Notes under the pieces: generated by a model | What the model saw: only the letters and a program-made list of their open reading frames with translations | Told to the model about the DNA's origin: nothing | Database searches by the model: none | Shown here: positions 47,532-59,406 of the stretch, one piece after another | How positions within the stretch are numbered: position 1 is the stretch's first letter | Layout of the letters: every line of letters begins with the position of its first letter | Assembly (NCBI GenBank): GCA_964017145.1 | Contig: OZ024842.1 | Coordinates: forward strand, 4,216,001-4,280,000 | Origin: Agrocybe praecox | Lineage: Eukaryota > Basidiomycota > Agaricomycetes > Agaricales > Agrocybaceae | Length of the DNA stretch: 64,000 nucleotides | Direction of reading: 5' to 3' | Translations under genes and position numbers: made by a program

Positions 47532-48758
47532 CTACATGCGAATATGAAGTCGTTCATCTTTCGATAGGACAGACTGCGCATATATGCCCCTTTTGATAGT
47601 TCTGACACCTTGAGGGCTAAACTCGCTCGGAAAACCCACCCATGGCTGGATATCTTCTCGTCGCAATCTATGGCACCCGGCGTGAGAAATATGCAAAGTA
47701 GCCCTCTCCGCGTCTTCCATCAGCCCACTCTTCAGCATTTTGAGTACGTTGTTAACGCTTATCGTTGGGTTCCTATACGCTTCAAAGCACGCCACGACAG
47801 ACATAACATCCACGACGCTCTGTGCTCGCACACGCTTATCAGCCAGTGTCATCATGCCGTTCAGACCGTACATGTGGTGGAACATGTCCATCGACGGGAG
47901 AGGTGAAACTCCGGGTGCAGTAATGAGCACATGAGCAGGGTCAGGTGCGGGGTCTCCACTTCTAGCGAAGCAGGGTAGTGCAAGTGCAAGGAAGTCCCGC
48001 GCCAATTTCATTTGGTCATCGGTTAAGACAGTACGAGAAACGGATGACAGCTCCTGACCGCAGTGGTGGACGGGAGACTTATCGCTAGATGTCCTTGAGG
48101 ACCGGCGAGGACCCTGATGAGCTGGGGTGTCTGGAAAGGGAACTACTAGAGATAGATGGTGGACCTCTGTTTCTCTGTCGATATCGCACCATGTCATCCC
48201 AGGGACTAGCTCACACAACTGGTTTGGAACGGGATCGCTGTGGAGATACTTGCTGTTTCGGTAGGATACATGGGACGTGGGGTGTAGGATGCGAAGAACG
48301 TGCGTGAACGGTTGTTCTGTACATGTGTGCTTTGGCGAGAGGGGTTTTCGCTGTCTTTTGTGTTTTCCGATACGAGGTGGTGAATGTGCCGGAAGGGAGA
48401 GTGAACAGGGAACATATTCTCCGTCGGAGAATGCAATGGATATAGATGGAATTAGGTGGTGATATGCAGATAGCGGGTCTGGGAGTGAAGAAAGTGGCGG
48501 TGGTAGTGCCGATGAAGGTCGAAGCTCTGTGGCCTCGTTTTTTATCGAATCCTGTGGCTTAGGAGGACGCAGGAGGATACGTCCACTCGTGGTATGCAAT
48601 ACGACGGTGCCGTCTTCAGTGGCAGTCGCGTAAGTCGTGCTTCCTTGGATTTGGTCCTGCTGTGCGCGACGAGTTGTGTATCTCCTCACCACTGCAGTCG
48701 GGACGGAAAGGGGGTTGTTCCGTCTGCGAGAACGTGTACTTTGCTTGGATTTCGGCAT
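47532..48758 (-). CDS. Hypothetical 408-aa protein, possibly phosphatase-like
   Basis: A single exon from the ATG at 48758. The N-terminus is basic (KSKQSTRSRRRN), followed by a long Ser/Pro-rich region with a GRILLRPPKP segment. The C-terminal 150 residues contain DDQMKLARDFLALALPC, then AHVLITAPG, then SVVDVMSVVACFEAYRN. This reminds me of degenerate dual-specificity-phosphatase-like proteins in basidiomycetes, but the catalytic HCxxGxxR signature is absent, so activity is not claimed. A divergent promoter of about 670 bp separates it from the MFS porter. No family is assigned with confidence. Confidence 0.6.
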   Translation of the reverse strand: MPKSKQSTRSRRRNNPLSVPTAVVRRYTTRRAQQDQIQGSTTYATATEDGTVVLHTTSGRILLRPPKPQDSIKNEATELRPSSALPPPLSSLPDPLSAYHHLIPSISIAFSDGEYVPCSLSLPAHSPPRIGKHKRQRKPLSPKHTCTEQPFTHVLRILHPTSHVSYRNSKYLHSDPVPNQLCELVPGMTWCDIDRETEVHHLSLVVPFPDTPAHQGPRRSSRTSSDKSPVHHCGQELSSVSRTVLTDDQMKLARDFLALALPCFARSGDPAPDPAHVLITAPGVSPLPSMDMFHHMYGLNGMMTLADKRVRAQSVVDVMSVVACFEAYRNPTISVNNVLKMLKSGLMEDAERATLHISHAGCHRLRREDIQPWVGFPSEFSPQGVRTIKRGIYAQSVLSKDERLHIRM

Positions 48759-49429
48759 ATCAATTTGTAATAGTCTTGAGGATGGATTTCCCTGTTTCGT
48801 TGCGGGCGATGTTTAGTAAAAAAAAAAAAGGTTCAAATCTGAGGAACCAGTTCTCAGATACGGTCGACGTGCAGAAGGATAAGTAGTGGAAGTACGGGTG
48901 AAAAGAAGATAGGGACCAACAGCCATCAGCAAGCGCTATGAGCCTAGCAATGTTCACGAGGTAGTGCGCAAGATAATAAGACATGAAGCTGGTCCGGGGG
49001 CGTCGTCATTGCCGGAGAGTCAGAATGTGAACAATAACAATAGGAACAATACCACAAAGGCGCCGGAGATCAAGTAGCATGAGAAGCTTGAATCACAAAG
49101 AAAATATCGAATGCAATCATCGAGTAGGACTCTCCTACGCAACTACTATGGTCAATGCATCCAGATAATTGTCTGTATTCCATCAGGACATGGATAAACA
49201 AACCATAGAAAAAACAGGAACTTTCCATGCTAAGCGGAGTTCCATATATTTCAATCCCCGTATTGGGAAGCTGTCATCACACAACGCCGTCATGGTCGGG
49301 CACGGCGACGAGCTGCTCATCATCATTCGTTGACCAGCGCTGTCTTTGTTTCTTTCCGATTTACATGCGGTACACAAATTAGACTAGGCCTTTTGGAAAA
49401 ACAACTAACAACCGGCAAAAACACGACGT
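48759..49429. promoter_or_regulatory. Divergent intergenic region
   Basis: About 670 bp lie between the starts of two divergently transcribed genes. It contains a homopolymer run of A near 48819. No conserved motif could be assigned. Confidence 0.4.
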
Positions 49430-51741
49430 ATGGTGCGTATGTACTCTACATAGTTTCTACGCGTTCGTTATATTGATTAGCTGACTCACTTGTTTACTCA
49501 AACCAGAGTTCAAATAATGCAGGCTATGTAGCTCTATCACCCTCAGAAGATACCCAAATATACCCCCCTGCGCCTGGAGCGGAGACCGCCCTGTTGGACA
49601 CGGCGAGCAGAGTTACGAAAACAATTCAAATTGGTGGAGGAACATTCACGGTCGATTCAACGGGACACAACTATTCTTATGCGTATGGACCAAGGGGGCT
49701 GGCAGGATTACGACATAACAAGTACGCGCTACTATGTGCGTTCTTTGCTAGCATAGGAGGTTTGGAGTTCGGGTACGACCAAGGAGTGGTGAGTGTTTGT
49801 TTTATGACCGTATTTTCGAAGGTTTCGTTGACAACTTTCGATAACTGGATTAGATTGCTAATGTGCTTGTCATGAACGACTTTCTTATGCGTTGGCCAAT
49901 TACACCGCTGGAAAAGGGCATCATGAGTACGTCGTCTCTTTGCTTAAGGTCATATGTTTTTTTGAAAGCTATGCGAACAGCTGCAGTACTGGAACTAGGA
50001 GCCCTAGTCGGAGCGCTGACTGCAGGTGTTTATGCCGACAGATATACCAGAGGGAATGCTATAACTTATGCATGCAGTAAGCTTCCCAAATATACGTTTA
50101 TTATTCCAACCCAGATCCTGAGTTTTCCAAGTCATCTTTTGTATGGGTTCCCTTTTCCAATGCATGGCACGATCCTTGCTGGAACTCATCATCGGTCGAG
50201 CCATAGGTGGAGTCGGTGTCGGTGCTTTAAGCATGCTTAGTCCACTTTATATGGCAGAAATCAGCCCTCCGGAAGTCCGTGGGTCGTTAATGGCGCTGGA
50301 ACAGTTATCTATCGTCTTGGGAGTGGTGTTCGGGTTTTGGACGGGTTTCATGACCAGAGAAAGTGAGCGTTGTCCATCATAGGATCAACACCTATGTGTA
50401 TTGAAATTCGTTTTGTAGTTCCGGGATCACTCTCGTGGCGCATTCCACTCGGAATTCAACTCATACCCGGCATCATCCTTGCCGTAGGCTGCTCCTTCCT
50501 GCCACCATCTCCTCGCCTTCTCGTTCTTCATGGAAAAGATGAAGAAGCGAAAGAAAGCTTGACCCGACTACGGCTACGCGGCTCGGGTGCAGAGGGAGAC
50601 ATGCTTGTGCAGCTGGAGCTGCTGGAGATGAGAGTGGAGACGGCGCTCATTCAACGAATGCTGAATTATGAGCTGGGGATGGACGTACACGGTGAAGGGG
50701 CGAGAAGCAATGAAAGCCGCGGTACTCCACCACCACAGACGAAGGTTGGGAGTTTTAGAGTAGAGTGGAGAGCTTGGAAGAAACTGTTCCAAGAGCGGTA
50801 CCGCGACAGGACGTCGATAGGGGTGTTGATCATGGTATTCCAACGTATGTCTGTGTTTTTGCTTTTTCCTGTTCAAGCTAAATTGTTTGTACAGAATGGT
50901 CTGGCATCAACGCCCTGCTGTATTATGGCCCCACCCTCGTTCGATCCATCGGGCTATCAGGCGACACCGTCACCCTTCTTGTGTCAGGCGGTATTGGAGT
51001 CGTTCAGCTAATTGCCGTCCTTCCGGCTATTGTGTTCATCGATAGAGTTGGACGAAAGGTGCTGCTGCGAAGCGGTAGTGTCGTTATGGCCCTGTCGCAT
51101 CTCAGCATTGCGCTTCTTGTGCTGAGTTATCAAGCTGATTGGAGTGCGCATCCGCTGGCTGCCTGGGTTGCCGTTGGGTAAGTCCTCCTTGCACGATAAA
51201 TCTAGGAAGACGACGCTAACATGCTATGAACTCTAGCGGGATATACATATTCACATTCGCATACGGCGTATCGTTTGGACCCATAGGCTGGGTCTTACCC
51301 AGTGAAGTGTTCCCACTTTCAATGAGAAGCAAAGGTGTTGCACTGAGCACGGCGTCGAATTGGATTAACAATTGTGTGACATTTTTCATGTTACCTTTCA
51401 AAATCCATATACTAAATAGTAATACAGTCTTCATTGGGCTCCTCACCCCCGTCTTTGTGGATGTCTCTCCATCGTAAGTCATCGTCTCCTCTTCTTTTTC
51501 TATCCACCTCCTTGCTGACAACTTGATACGCAGCATGACATTTATCATATTCGCAGCAGCATGCACATCCGCATACCTATGGTCGACGCACTTCGTACCC
51601 GAGACGGCGAATGTGCCACTTGAGGAAGTGGATAAGCTGTTCAGGAGCGCCGCTGGCATCGAGGAGCGGGAGATTAAGACGCAAATTGAAGAAGAGCTGG
51701 GGTTAAGGGAACTAGTTAGGGAGCTTGGGGAAGAAGTGTAG
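49430..51741 (+). CDS. MFS sugar porter (hexose-transporter-like)
   Basis: Ten exons, join(49430..49432, 49507..49788, 49854..49926, 49981..50076, 50132..50362, 50419..50844, 50895..51177, 51237..51373, 51428..51473, 51534..51741), 594 aa. The total length is a multiple of three with every phase consistent. The first exon is only the ATG. Sugar-porter signatures appear in order: GYDQGVV in TM1 (about residues 89-95), a DRYTRGN loop, GRAIGGVGVGALS with PLYMAEISPPEVRGSL, PPSPRLLV after TM6, QQWSGINALLYYGP (from residue 371), DRVGRKVLL, a PSEVFPLSMRSKGVALSTASNW segment, and VPETANVPLEEVDKLF. A variable charged loop (about residues 255-330) lies between the halves. It likely moves sugars or related small molecules across the plasma membrane by proton symport. 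It neighbours P450 genes, but no co-regulation signal is visible. Confidence 0.9.
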
Positions 51742-51973
51742 GGGGCAGAGGAATTGAATGGATAATTTATTTCTGTGTCGTTTGTTTTGGAGGATGGATC
51801 TAACCTATCTAAGTAAAATATTTATTGATTTATACCTACTGTATATACCCAAGTAATAACAAAAGTATTCATTTTATTTCAAGTCAACATAGGATTGACT
51901 CCATGCATAGGAACTTGGGGATGATCGAAGGAGAAAAGGTACATACGAAAAGCATTATGTGCTACGACGAAGC
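51742..51973. other. 3' flank of the MFS gene and U6 terminator side
   Basis: Short AT-rich interval between the MFS stop and the U6 3' end. No gene is seen. Confidence 0.5.
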
Positions 51974-52038
51974 AAAATAAATATTGAGATCCGTAGATCT
52001 ACCACTCCGGGAAAGCGTGTCATCCTTGTGCAGGGGCC

Positions 52039-52069
<31 letters not shown>

Positions 52070-52095
52070 TTCGTATGTCACCCCGAAGGGGACAC
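51974..52095 (-). ncRNA. U6 spliceosomal snRNA
   Basis: The minus strand carries the invariant U6 core: a 5' stem-loop (GTCCCCTTCGGGGTGAC), then ATTGGAACGATACAGAGAAG, containing the ACAGAGA box that pairs with the 5' splice site. The AGC triad and GATTAGCATGGCCCCTGC follow, then AAGGATGACACGC. The 5' end is about 52095. The first T run (TTTT at 51977-51974) is taken as the Pol III stop, giving about 122 nt, longer than the usual 100-108 nt; the true 3' end could be earlier. U6 pairs with U4 and then U2 in the active spliceosome. It lies alone between an MFS gene and a P450 gene. No clear TATA at -25 was found. Confidence 0.93.
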
Positions 52096-52641
52096 AAACC
52101 AGTGTTGAGTCTGCTTGCCGGAGGCTAGGGTTTTGAGTTTTAGTAAGGTCGCTGGGTAAGGAGTGCATGTGACCAGCCGACCCAACTTAGCGAGACTAAG
52201 CGCAGCGACGATTGGACTGAACTGTACCGTACGACATCATACATCAGTAAGTCAGATTCTTCTCGTAAAAGGCACATTTCTATCAATGAGACCCAAAGTT
52301 ACTGTAGCTTATACGAGAGAGACCTGCTTTTATTGAGTCGCAACAAGAAATAGTACGACAGGCCGTGTTCACAACGGCAACTTCAATTTCGCTCAGCGCT
52401 GAACGGGTTAGACGGGTTCACTTCTGTTGTTTATAGGCTTTCAATCGGTTTTAACTTACATGGACATGCCTATGAATACACAATCTGTAAGTGATTGAAT
52501 CGTTTTTAGGTTTGAACTTGGTTTTAACGCGGCGGAAGACATCTCCTGACATGATCGGAGAATATGTACATATGAAACTATAAATAAATGAGATATAAGT
52601 AAGTAGAAGTTATTCAGCGTCGACTCGAATCCATCCCACTC
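52096..52641. promoter_or_regulatory. Shared upstream region of U6 and P450 gene 1
   Basis: Divergent interval: the U6 Pol III promoter should lie within about 100 bp of 52095, and the P450 promoter toward 52641. No motif is firmly recognised. Confidence 0.4.
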
Positions 52642-54819
52642 ATGATTGCAGTTACCGTCTCCGCAACCTTCGTCGGAGTCTTACTATGGGCAACTACAAG
52701 AATACTACAGCACATTATGAATGGCTCCCGCCTGAAATACCCTCCCGGTCCGAAGCTTAAGCCCTTCATAGGCAATGCGCTCGATTTCCCACTCGTGGAC
52801 GGAGGTATAAAATATATGGAATGGGGGAAGCAGTACAACAGTATGTATTTCGCGAACTGAATGTTCAGCTTTTTTTATGCCTACATTGTGTCTACGAGGT
52901 GGGATCTTGCACATCGAAGCGCTCGGAAGTCATGTCATTATCTTGAACACGGTAGAAGATGCGGACGAACTGCTCGAAAGACGTGCCAATAACTACTCCA
53001 ATAGACCAGTCATTCCTACTACCAAGCTGTGAGTTCAAGAATCACGCCCCAATGTCGCATAACTCACCTTAATTCAGAATGGGATGGGACAACATGGTAT
53101 CTCTCCTCATGCACAATGACGAATGGAGGCTACATAGGAGAATATGCCAGCAGAACTTTCGGAAGGCAGCGGCACATAAATATTTTCCTTTACAGATTCG
53201 AAAGGTTCGCGAAATGCTTCAAGGTTTATTGGAAAGCCCGGAAAAGTTCAACGATCATAGTAAAATGTAAGCTATGTTCCACTTCTCCAGAACAGGCGCT
53301 CAAGTAAGAACTTGCAGGGTTTCGATTGCCATTCCACTGTCATCTATGTATGGATACGAGGCAAACTCATTGGATGATCAGTGTATCAAGGCTGCAGATG
53401 AGATCCTTATAGCAGGAGCCTCGCTTATAATTCCCGGCGCAAATTTTGTGGATATTTTGCCGATTCTCGGAAGGATACCGGCATGGGTCCCTGGGGCTCA
53501 AACTGTTAGGAGGGCAGCATATGTCAGAAAAATAACTGAAGAGATGAAGAGTATACCGGTGGAGCGTGCAAAAGAGCTATTTGTAAGCCTCGTTATAATA
53601 TCTTCGTTGATTTTCCGCATTAAATCTTGATCAGGCCAACGGAGTCGCTATTCCATCGCTGCTTACGGATATGTTGGAACAGAAGCTCTCCAATAATTTG
53701 TCCTTGGAGGAAGAAAATGCTGTTCATAATATTGCATTTACTGTATACGGTGGTATGTGGATGCTTCCCTGCGTTAATTCTTTAGGAAACGTTGACTCTC
53801 AGCCCATGTATCATCTACAGGTGCATCGGACACCGTAGGTTCAACCATATCCTTGCTTGTTTTGACACCTTACTATTCTCGTCATTTCTGAGAGACAATC
53901 TCCGCTACTAAATCCTTCTTTTACTATATGGCAACGCATCCAAGCATTCAAGAAAAGGCGCACAATGAAATAGACCGCGTAGTCGGGTCTAACCGTCTTC
54001 CTGACTTCAACGATCGTAGCTCGGGACAAATGCCATACGTGGAAGCGATTTATCGAGAGGTACTCAGGATTGCCGCTCCACTTCCTGTTGGCGTGCCGCA
54101 TGCAGTGTCAGAGGATGACTACTATAAAGGGTACTTCATTCCTAAAGGTGAGCTTCAAGACATAATGACGCTTGATAATAATCTAAAAGCTGTTACAGGT
54201 GCTTCTGTTTTTGCCAACATATGGTGGGATGATCAATTATTACTGTCGCGATAAAGCTTAATTGGCGCTCGAAAATACACTAACAGGGGCATGACGCACG
54301 ACGAGACACGATATCCTGATCCATTTGTTTTCAAACCAGAGAGGTTCCTCGACGATTCTGGACAAATCAATGACGATAACAAAGTTCTCGCGTATGGATT
54401 TGGTCGCAGGTAGGCTCATTCCTCGTATATAGTCTATCATACTATAGTGCTGTGGTGCTGAAAGCTCTTATTTAACAAAGAATATGCGCAGGTAAATATA
54501 TAGGCAGCTCCACCGTAAGCATTGCATGTCTTTCTTCGAATTTATTGCCCTAAAATAGTACCTATTCAGGTCTGGCTCATAATGGTATCTGTCCTTGCCT
54601 GTTTCAATATCGAAAAGGTCAAAGGCGAAAACGGGGAACACATCGAGATCGATGATAAGTTCGAAGAATTCGGACTGATCAGGTATGTCTGAGAACTAGA
54701 AGCATTTATTCTTTTTCTTGATCGTAAATTGCAGACATAAGACTGATTATAAATGCTCATTCAACATACGATCTCCGGAGGCTCGAAAGCTCGTATTAAC
54801 CACTCGTCATGAATCATAA
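52642..54819 (+). CDS. Cytochrome P450 monooxygenase 1
   Basis: Twelve exons, join(52642..52840, 52899..53028, 53078..53266, 53318..53582, 53635..53752, 53821..53834, 53895..54147, 54199..54223, 54287..54409, 54481..54514, 54570..54682, 54735..54819), 515 aa, all phases consistent. Exon 6 is only 14 nt. Visible features are an N-terminal membrane anchor (residues 1-25), the YPPGP hinge, I-helix GASDTT (residues 301-306), K-helix ExxR in VEAIYREVLR, a FKPERFLD PERF motif, and the heme loop GFGRRICAGK with the axial cysteine at 441. The heme-loop first aromatic is Tyr instead of the usual Phe. It should be an ER-anchored, reductase-dependent oxidase. The style is that of fungal CYP families such as CYP5144, not confirmed. 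It is convergent with P450 gene 2. Confidence 0.9.
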
Positions 54820-55365
54820 TCGATTGGTTTTAATTGTAAAAGCGCTCAGTTGGTACAGTACTTGGTACAGTACTTATGTATGACTTCGCATGTATACCTA
54901 AATCAACGCCTCAATGAAAGCGTTATGCACATAAAATCATGTTATTATGGCTGCCGGATTGGCACATTGATAAGAGGTCAATACTCATGCATACGTAAAG
55001 CTCCCGTCAGTTAGTAAATGTTACCACGCTGATAATATTCTTCTCGTTCGCACCGTGCCGTATAGGCTACGAATCGTCGTCAAAGATATCGAACTACGAA
55101 CAAGGATGCGTACATCCGCTTCGCTGTCGCCATGCACATTTGTACACAGACTCTGTCTCATTCCTGCAAAATGTCACAAATATATCACTTGATTACTACA
55201 GTGACTCGCGTAGGAGATGGGTACACTGGGAGAATATCTGTGGTTAATAGTACAGGGTCTAGGTCCCTGGGGCCTGAATGATTGGTTGGTTGGATTGGTA
55301 TGTTTCGATCCTACGTGCATTTGCATTGGAATATCCGATAAATAGCGCCTCGCTTTTACCCAAGG
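54820..55365. other. Intergenic between convergent P450 genes
   Basis: It contains the 3' flanks of both genes and a small direct repeat (TTGGTACAGTACTTGGTACAG near 54853). No gene is seen. Confidence 0.5.
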
Positions 55366-58200
55366 TTACGCAACCAATGTATTCAAAATGAGGTGTCGAG
55401 CTTCGGGGGAGCGAACTTCAAATGAACATTGGAATTTCGCCTTGCGACTATACGTTTTCATATCAGTGGCTTGAGGCCCAAACATCAAATTAAAAATCAG
55501 AACATACCGACCCAAGCCGAATTCCTCGTATTCGTCATCTATTTCAATGTAATTGCCATTCTGATCCTTGGCCTTTTCGATATTGAAACACGCGAGGACG
55601 GATACCATCATCAACCAAACCTGATAAGTAGGTTGTTCGATGGTCAGGATTACTAAAGGTCGATAGAATATAGTTAGCTTACCGTGGCACTGCCAACATG
55701 TTTCCCTACGCAGACCCTTCGAAAGAAAAGAAGCTCAGCGCAAAGAATATCATTCATCAACGTATCAAACGGCACCTGCGACCAAACCCATACGCCAAAA
55801 TCCTATTGTCGTCGTTCAAATTTCCGGATTCATCTAAGAATCTCTCAGGCTTGAACGCAAACGCATCCGGATATCTATTTTCGTCGTGCGTCATTCCCCT
55901 GCCATTTGATTGTCATTTAGCACGCCTTTTGCTATAAGGTGAATGGTGGTATATGAATTCTAACCATATATTTACAAAAATGGTTGAACCTGTGCATAAC
56001 GAATCAACCATTTGAGTGGGAAAAAAATTTGGTTCTCAAAGAAAACGACACTCACCTTTAGGAATTAAGTACCCTTTGTAATGATCGTCTTCCGACGCGG
56101 CATGAGGTACACATAATGGAACTGGTGCAGCTACCCTGAGAACCTCTCGATATATTGCTTCGATATAGGGCATCGAACCGCGATCACTAAAATCTGGAAG
56201 ACGCTTGGAACCAACGACTCGATCGATTTCCTCTTGTGCTTTCTTTTGAGCTTCAGGATGCTTCGCCATGAAACAGAAGAAGGCTTTGGTCACTGCGATG
56301 GTCTGAAGGGGTAAAACTGGTTTGCAGGCAAGATCTTAAAAAATGAACAACCCGAACTTACTGTGTCTGACGCCGCTACAAATGACGCGAAAGGATTGAG
56401 CTATGATACTTCCAAATGGCTTAGAGTTGGCATCACGTACCACTGAAGACCGTGTAAGCGATATTTTGGACAGCTTGCTCCTCTTCGGGGGATACGCCTT
56501 CTGTAAATTTCCTTTCCAACATATTTGTAACCAAAGAAGGAATCGCGAGTCCCTTATCCTGGTCGAAGTTAGAATATTGTCAGAATGTATAGAACATATT
56601 TTGGCGTTTTGTTTTTGATTTGAGACCTACTGACAAATTGGCTCCTCACAAAATCCATTGGGATTCGTTTCATATCTTCCGTTCGTTGCCTGACATAGGC
56701 TGCTACCCTGACCGTTTGTGCCCCGGGAACCCAAGCTGGTACCCAAGCAAGAGCGGGAATGATGTCAATGAAGTTCCGCCCCGGAAGCAACAATGTTGTT
56801 CCAATAGTGGTACTTTCATCTGCTGCCTTGATACAGGGATCGTCCAAAGACGACGCTTCGTATCCATACATGGAGGACAACGGAATAGCTATTGAAAGTC
56901 TGTGTATGATATTTTAGTGTCGCCATTCCTTATAAGAATGATTAGAAAGGGCAGATCTTACGTCTTATTATGATCTTCGAAATCCTCTGGCCTTTCCAAT
57001 AGGTTTTGAAGCATTTCATGTACCTTTCGAGTCTGCAACGGGTAGTACTGAGCCACTGCCTCTTTGCGAAAGTTTTGTTGACATATCTTCCGATGCATTC
57101 TCCATTGATCGTTATAACCCAAAAGAGCGATGTTGATCTCCCAGCCGAGTCTGAATTGAGTAGAATCAGGGATTATTCTTATAAATATAACGATTGGTTG
57201 CGTTAGCAATCTTACAGCTTGATCAATGGGATGACCGGTCTATCCGAGTAGATGTTTGCGCGTTTCTCGAGAAGGTCGTCAGCGACTTCGACGGTGTTTA
57301 TAATAATGATATGTTTTCCTAATGCCTCGATGTGGATGATTCCACCTAAATTGAGTTAACGACAACACTGCCAAGGTAGTAACGAAAGATGTACTATCAT
57401 ATTTCCTACTCCATTCCAGATATTTCTGAGCTGCGTTGACAATGAAAAGACGACCTTCGGTCGACCGGCCTTGCTGCTTATGCAATCATGTTTCAAAATA
57501 CGCCCTTAGTATTATCTTCGAACGCACAGTGTAAGCAAAGAAACACTGGCAGTTTAACATATATAGTACGCCATTTGGGACAGACGTGTAATACAGCTAA
57601 GTTGGTAATTTTATACGAAACCAGCATGAGGTATTAAGTGCACAGCATGCATTCTGTAAGTCAATCAGATGAGTCGAAACGAGGTGTAATAGAGGGAGCA
57701 TCAGTTTGCCGTTAAATTTGCGAGTTGTTGAAATACTACTTCGTTGTTTTGAAGCAGACATATTTCAACAACATCCGTGGGCAGAGTTGGCGAAAGATAT
57801 GAAGCGGCTTAATGCGCTGAACGAGAACACGAAGACATGGCGGGAAAAACGAGCGAGGAAGAAGAGTCAAGAACGACATTAGGTAGTTAGGCCAAACATA
57901 GCAAGAATAATTGATCAGGATCGGTGCGCGAAAAAGAAAGCAAGTTAGTTTTAGCAGACAAAACAAAGCAGGATAAACAAAGGCAAATGTTCTTTCAAAC
58001 TTCTTATGTAATTATGAGGGGGAGAGAACCTTGCTTGGCAGCAAGGCGATAGGGAAATCCAACGCATTTCCTATCAGTGGCTTAGGAGCTGGTCCAGGGG
58101 GATAAGGCAAACGAGACTGATGCAGAGAGATTTTTAGTATCCTCTTTGCTGTTAGCCACAGCAATGCAGACAATATAGTGACGGAAAGCAGGGAAATCAT
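55366..58200 (-). CDS. Cytochrome P450 monooxygenase 2
   Basis: Thirteen exons, complement(join(55366..55447, 55508..55620, 55683..55716, 55776..55898, 55965..55989, 56056..56302, 56362..56375, 56441..56558, 56635..56899, 56962..57150, 57216..57345, 57395..57473, 58030..58200)), 529 aa. Intron positions match P450 gene 1 except for one extra, 556-nt first intron. It has the YPPGP hinge, AASDT in the I-helix (Gly changed to Ala), IEAIYREVLR, FKPERFLD and GFGRRVCVGK with the heme cysteine at about 456. Around the long intron the model adds a stretch (IALLPSK/QGRSTEGRLF) absent from gene 1. The long intron may therefore be a transposon insertion that is spliced out or that has inactivated the gene. 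Everything downstream is intact. Confidence 0.8.
57469..58046. mobile_element. Putative insertion in the 5' part of P450 gene 2
   Basis: The long first intron is framed by an inverted 9-mer, CCTTGCTGC at 57469-57477 and GCAGCAAGG at 58038-58046. CCTTGCT also recurs directly at 58029-58035, which would fit a 7-bp duplication. All other introns of this gene are about 50-70 nt and the paralogue lacks this intron. No coding capacity is seen inside. Either a TIR element or a directly duplicated insertion is possible. Confidence 0.4.
57724..57772. repeat. Short hairpin inside the long P450 2 intron
   Basis: GTTGTTGAAATA at 57724-57735 and its exact reverse complement at 57761-57772, with a 25-nt loop. 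Confidence 0.7.
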
Positions 58201-59406
58201 GACTTATTGGTCGAGAGCAGAGGAATGTCTGGCCTACTAGAATCTCTTATAAAAGCGTCCCACTAGTAGTTATACATTCGATTGGGTTAGCCACGAAAGC
58301 TATGGGATACACGTACATTAGGCCATATTAGTACCCCGCAACTTGACGCACCCACCATATTAATCAACGCCGGTGTCTCAGAGCGATAACAAGTTGGAAA
58401 TCACAGGAAAGTACTCAAAGCAGAAGTCATCTTCTCATAGCCCGTTCATGTGTTCAATCCGCAATTTCTACAGCCGCCGGTGAGCAGTCCATAGCCCAGA
58501 CTAAACCGAATACATAAGGAAAACCATAACGAATCAAGTTCAAACAAATTCGAACTTCCTTCGTGTGCATTGGGTATATGAAAAGGATAGGAGAGACTAG
58601 GAGCAGGGAGAAAGAGCAGGTGACGCCATTTTGCTGGTGATGCGCTGACATCACCGGGAGGTCGTATCCCATCCACCCACAATCGCGGCGAGCTCGGAAT
58701 TGTTCACTGCCCGCCGAGGACATCTGGCCCGTTAGAAGATTGACCAGCGGACTGTCTGACGGACTGCACCTTAAGGTGACAGAAAGCTGACAAGCCATTA
58801 TCGTGAATGACACCTACTGTGCGTCCTCCCACTATTGCGGCTTAACAACGACAACGACGAGCAAAGTGCGATCAAAAGAGTGCATAGTGGCAATGGAGCT
58901 TGGGCGCCGCTGTGCGATACCAGTGTATGCGTGCCAGTATACCACTCCGATTTGTTACTAGTACTCTACGTAGAGACTTCCCGGTGGTCATTTCTTTTAC
59001 TACTTTGAAGTTGGTGCTCCTTGCTATGTAAGGCGGGTCGGTACGAAACGGGCGGTGAGAGACGCACAGGAGGGTAGGTGCGAATAGGCGAGGAAGGGGA
59101 ACACGCGAGCGAGGAGGGAGAACAAGCCAGCAAGACAAACGGGCGGGTAGCGCGAGAGGACGAGAACCACAGCTTGAAGCTTGAGCTTGAACGTGAACGT
59201 GAACGCGTGAACGTTGACTGTGGGATGCCGGTAAATATTTAGATCCGAATCGCGACGCGTCCCAATGCGTTGGCATCACATGATTGAAAGAGTGTCTCCT
59301 CGATCCCAGTCGTTTACTAGTTAAATCCAATGTTAGATTGTTCAGCCCTAAACTCATGATAGATACTATCCCCTTGTCATGTACACCACACCACCCTCTC
59401 TACTCC
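58201..59406. other. Intergenic between P450 gene 2 and carbonic anhydrase
   Basis: P450 gene 2 promoter on the left, carbonic anhydrase 3' flank on the right. GC content rises after 58600. Small open frames lack support. Confidence 0.45.
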
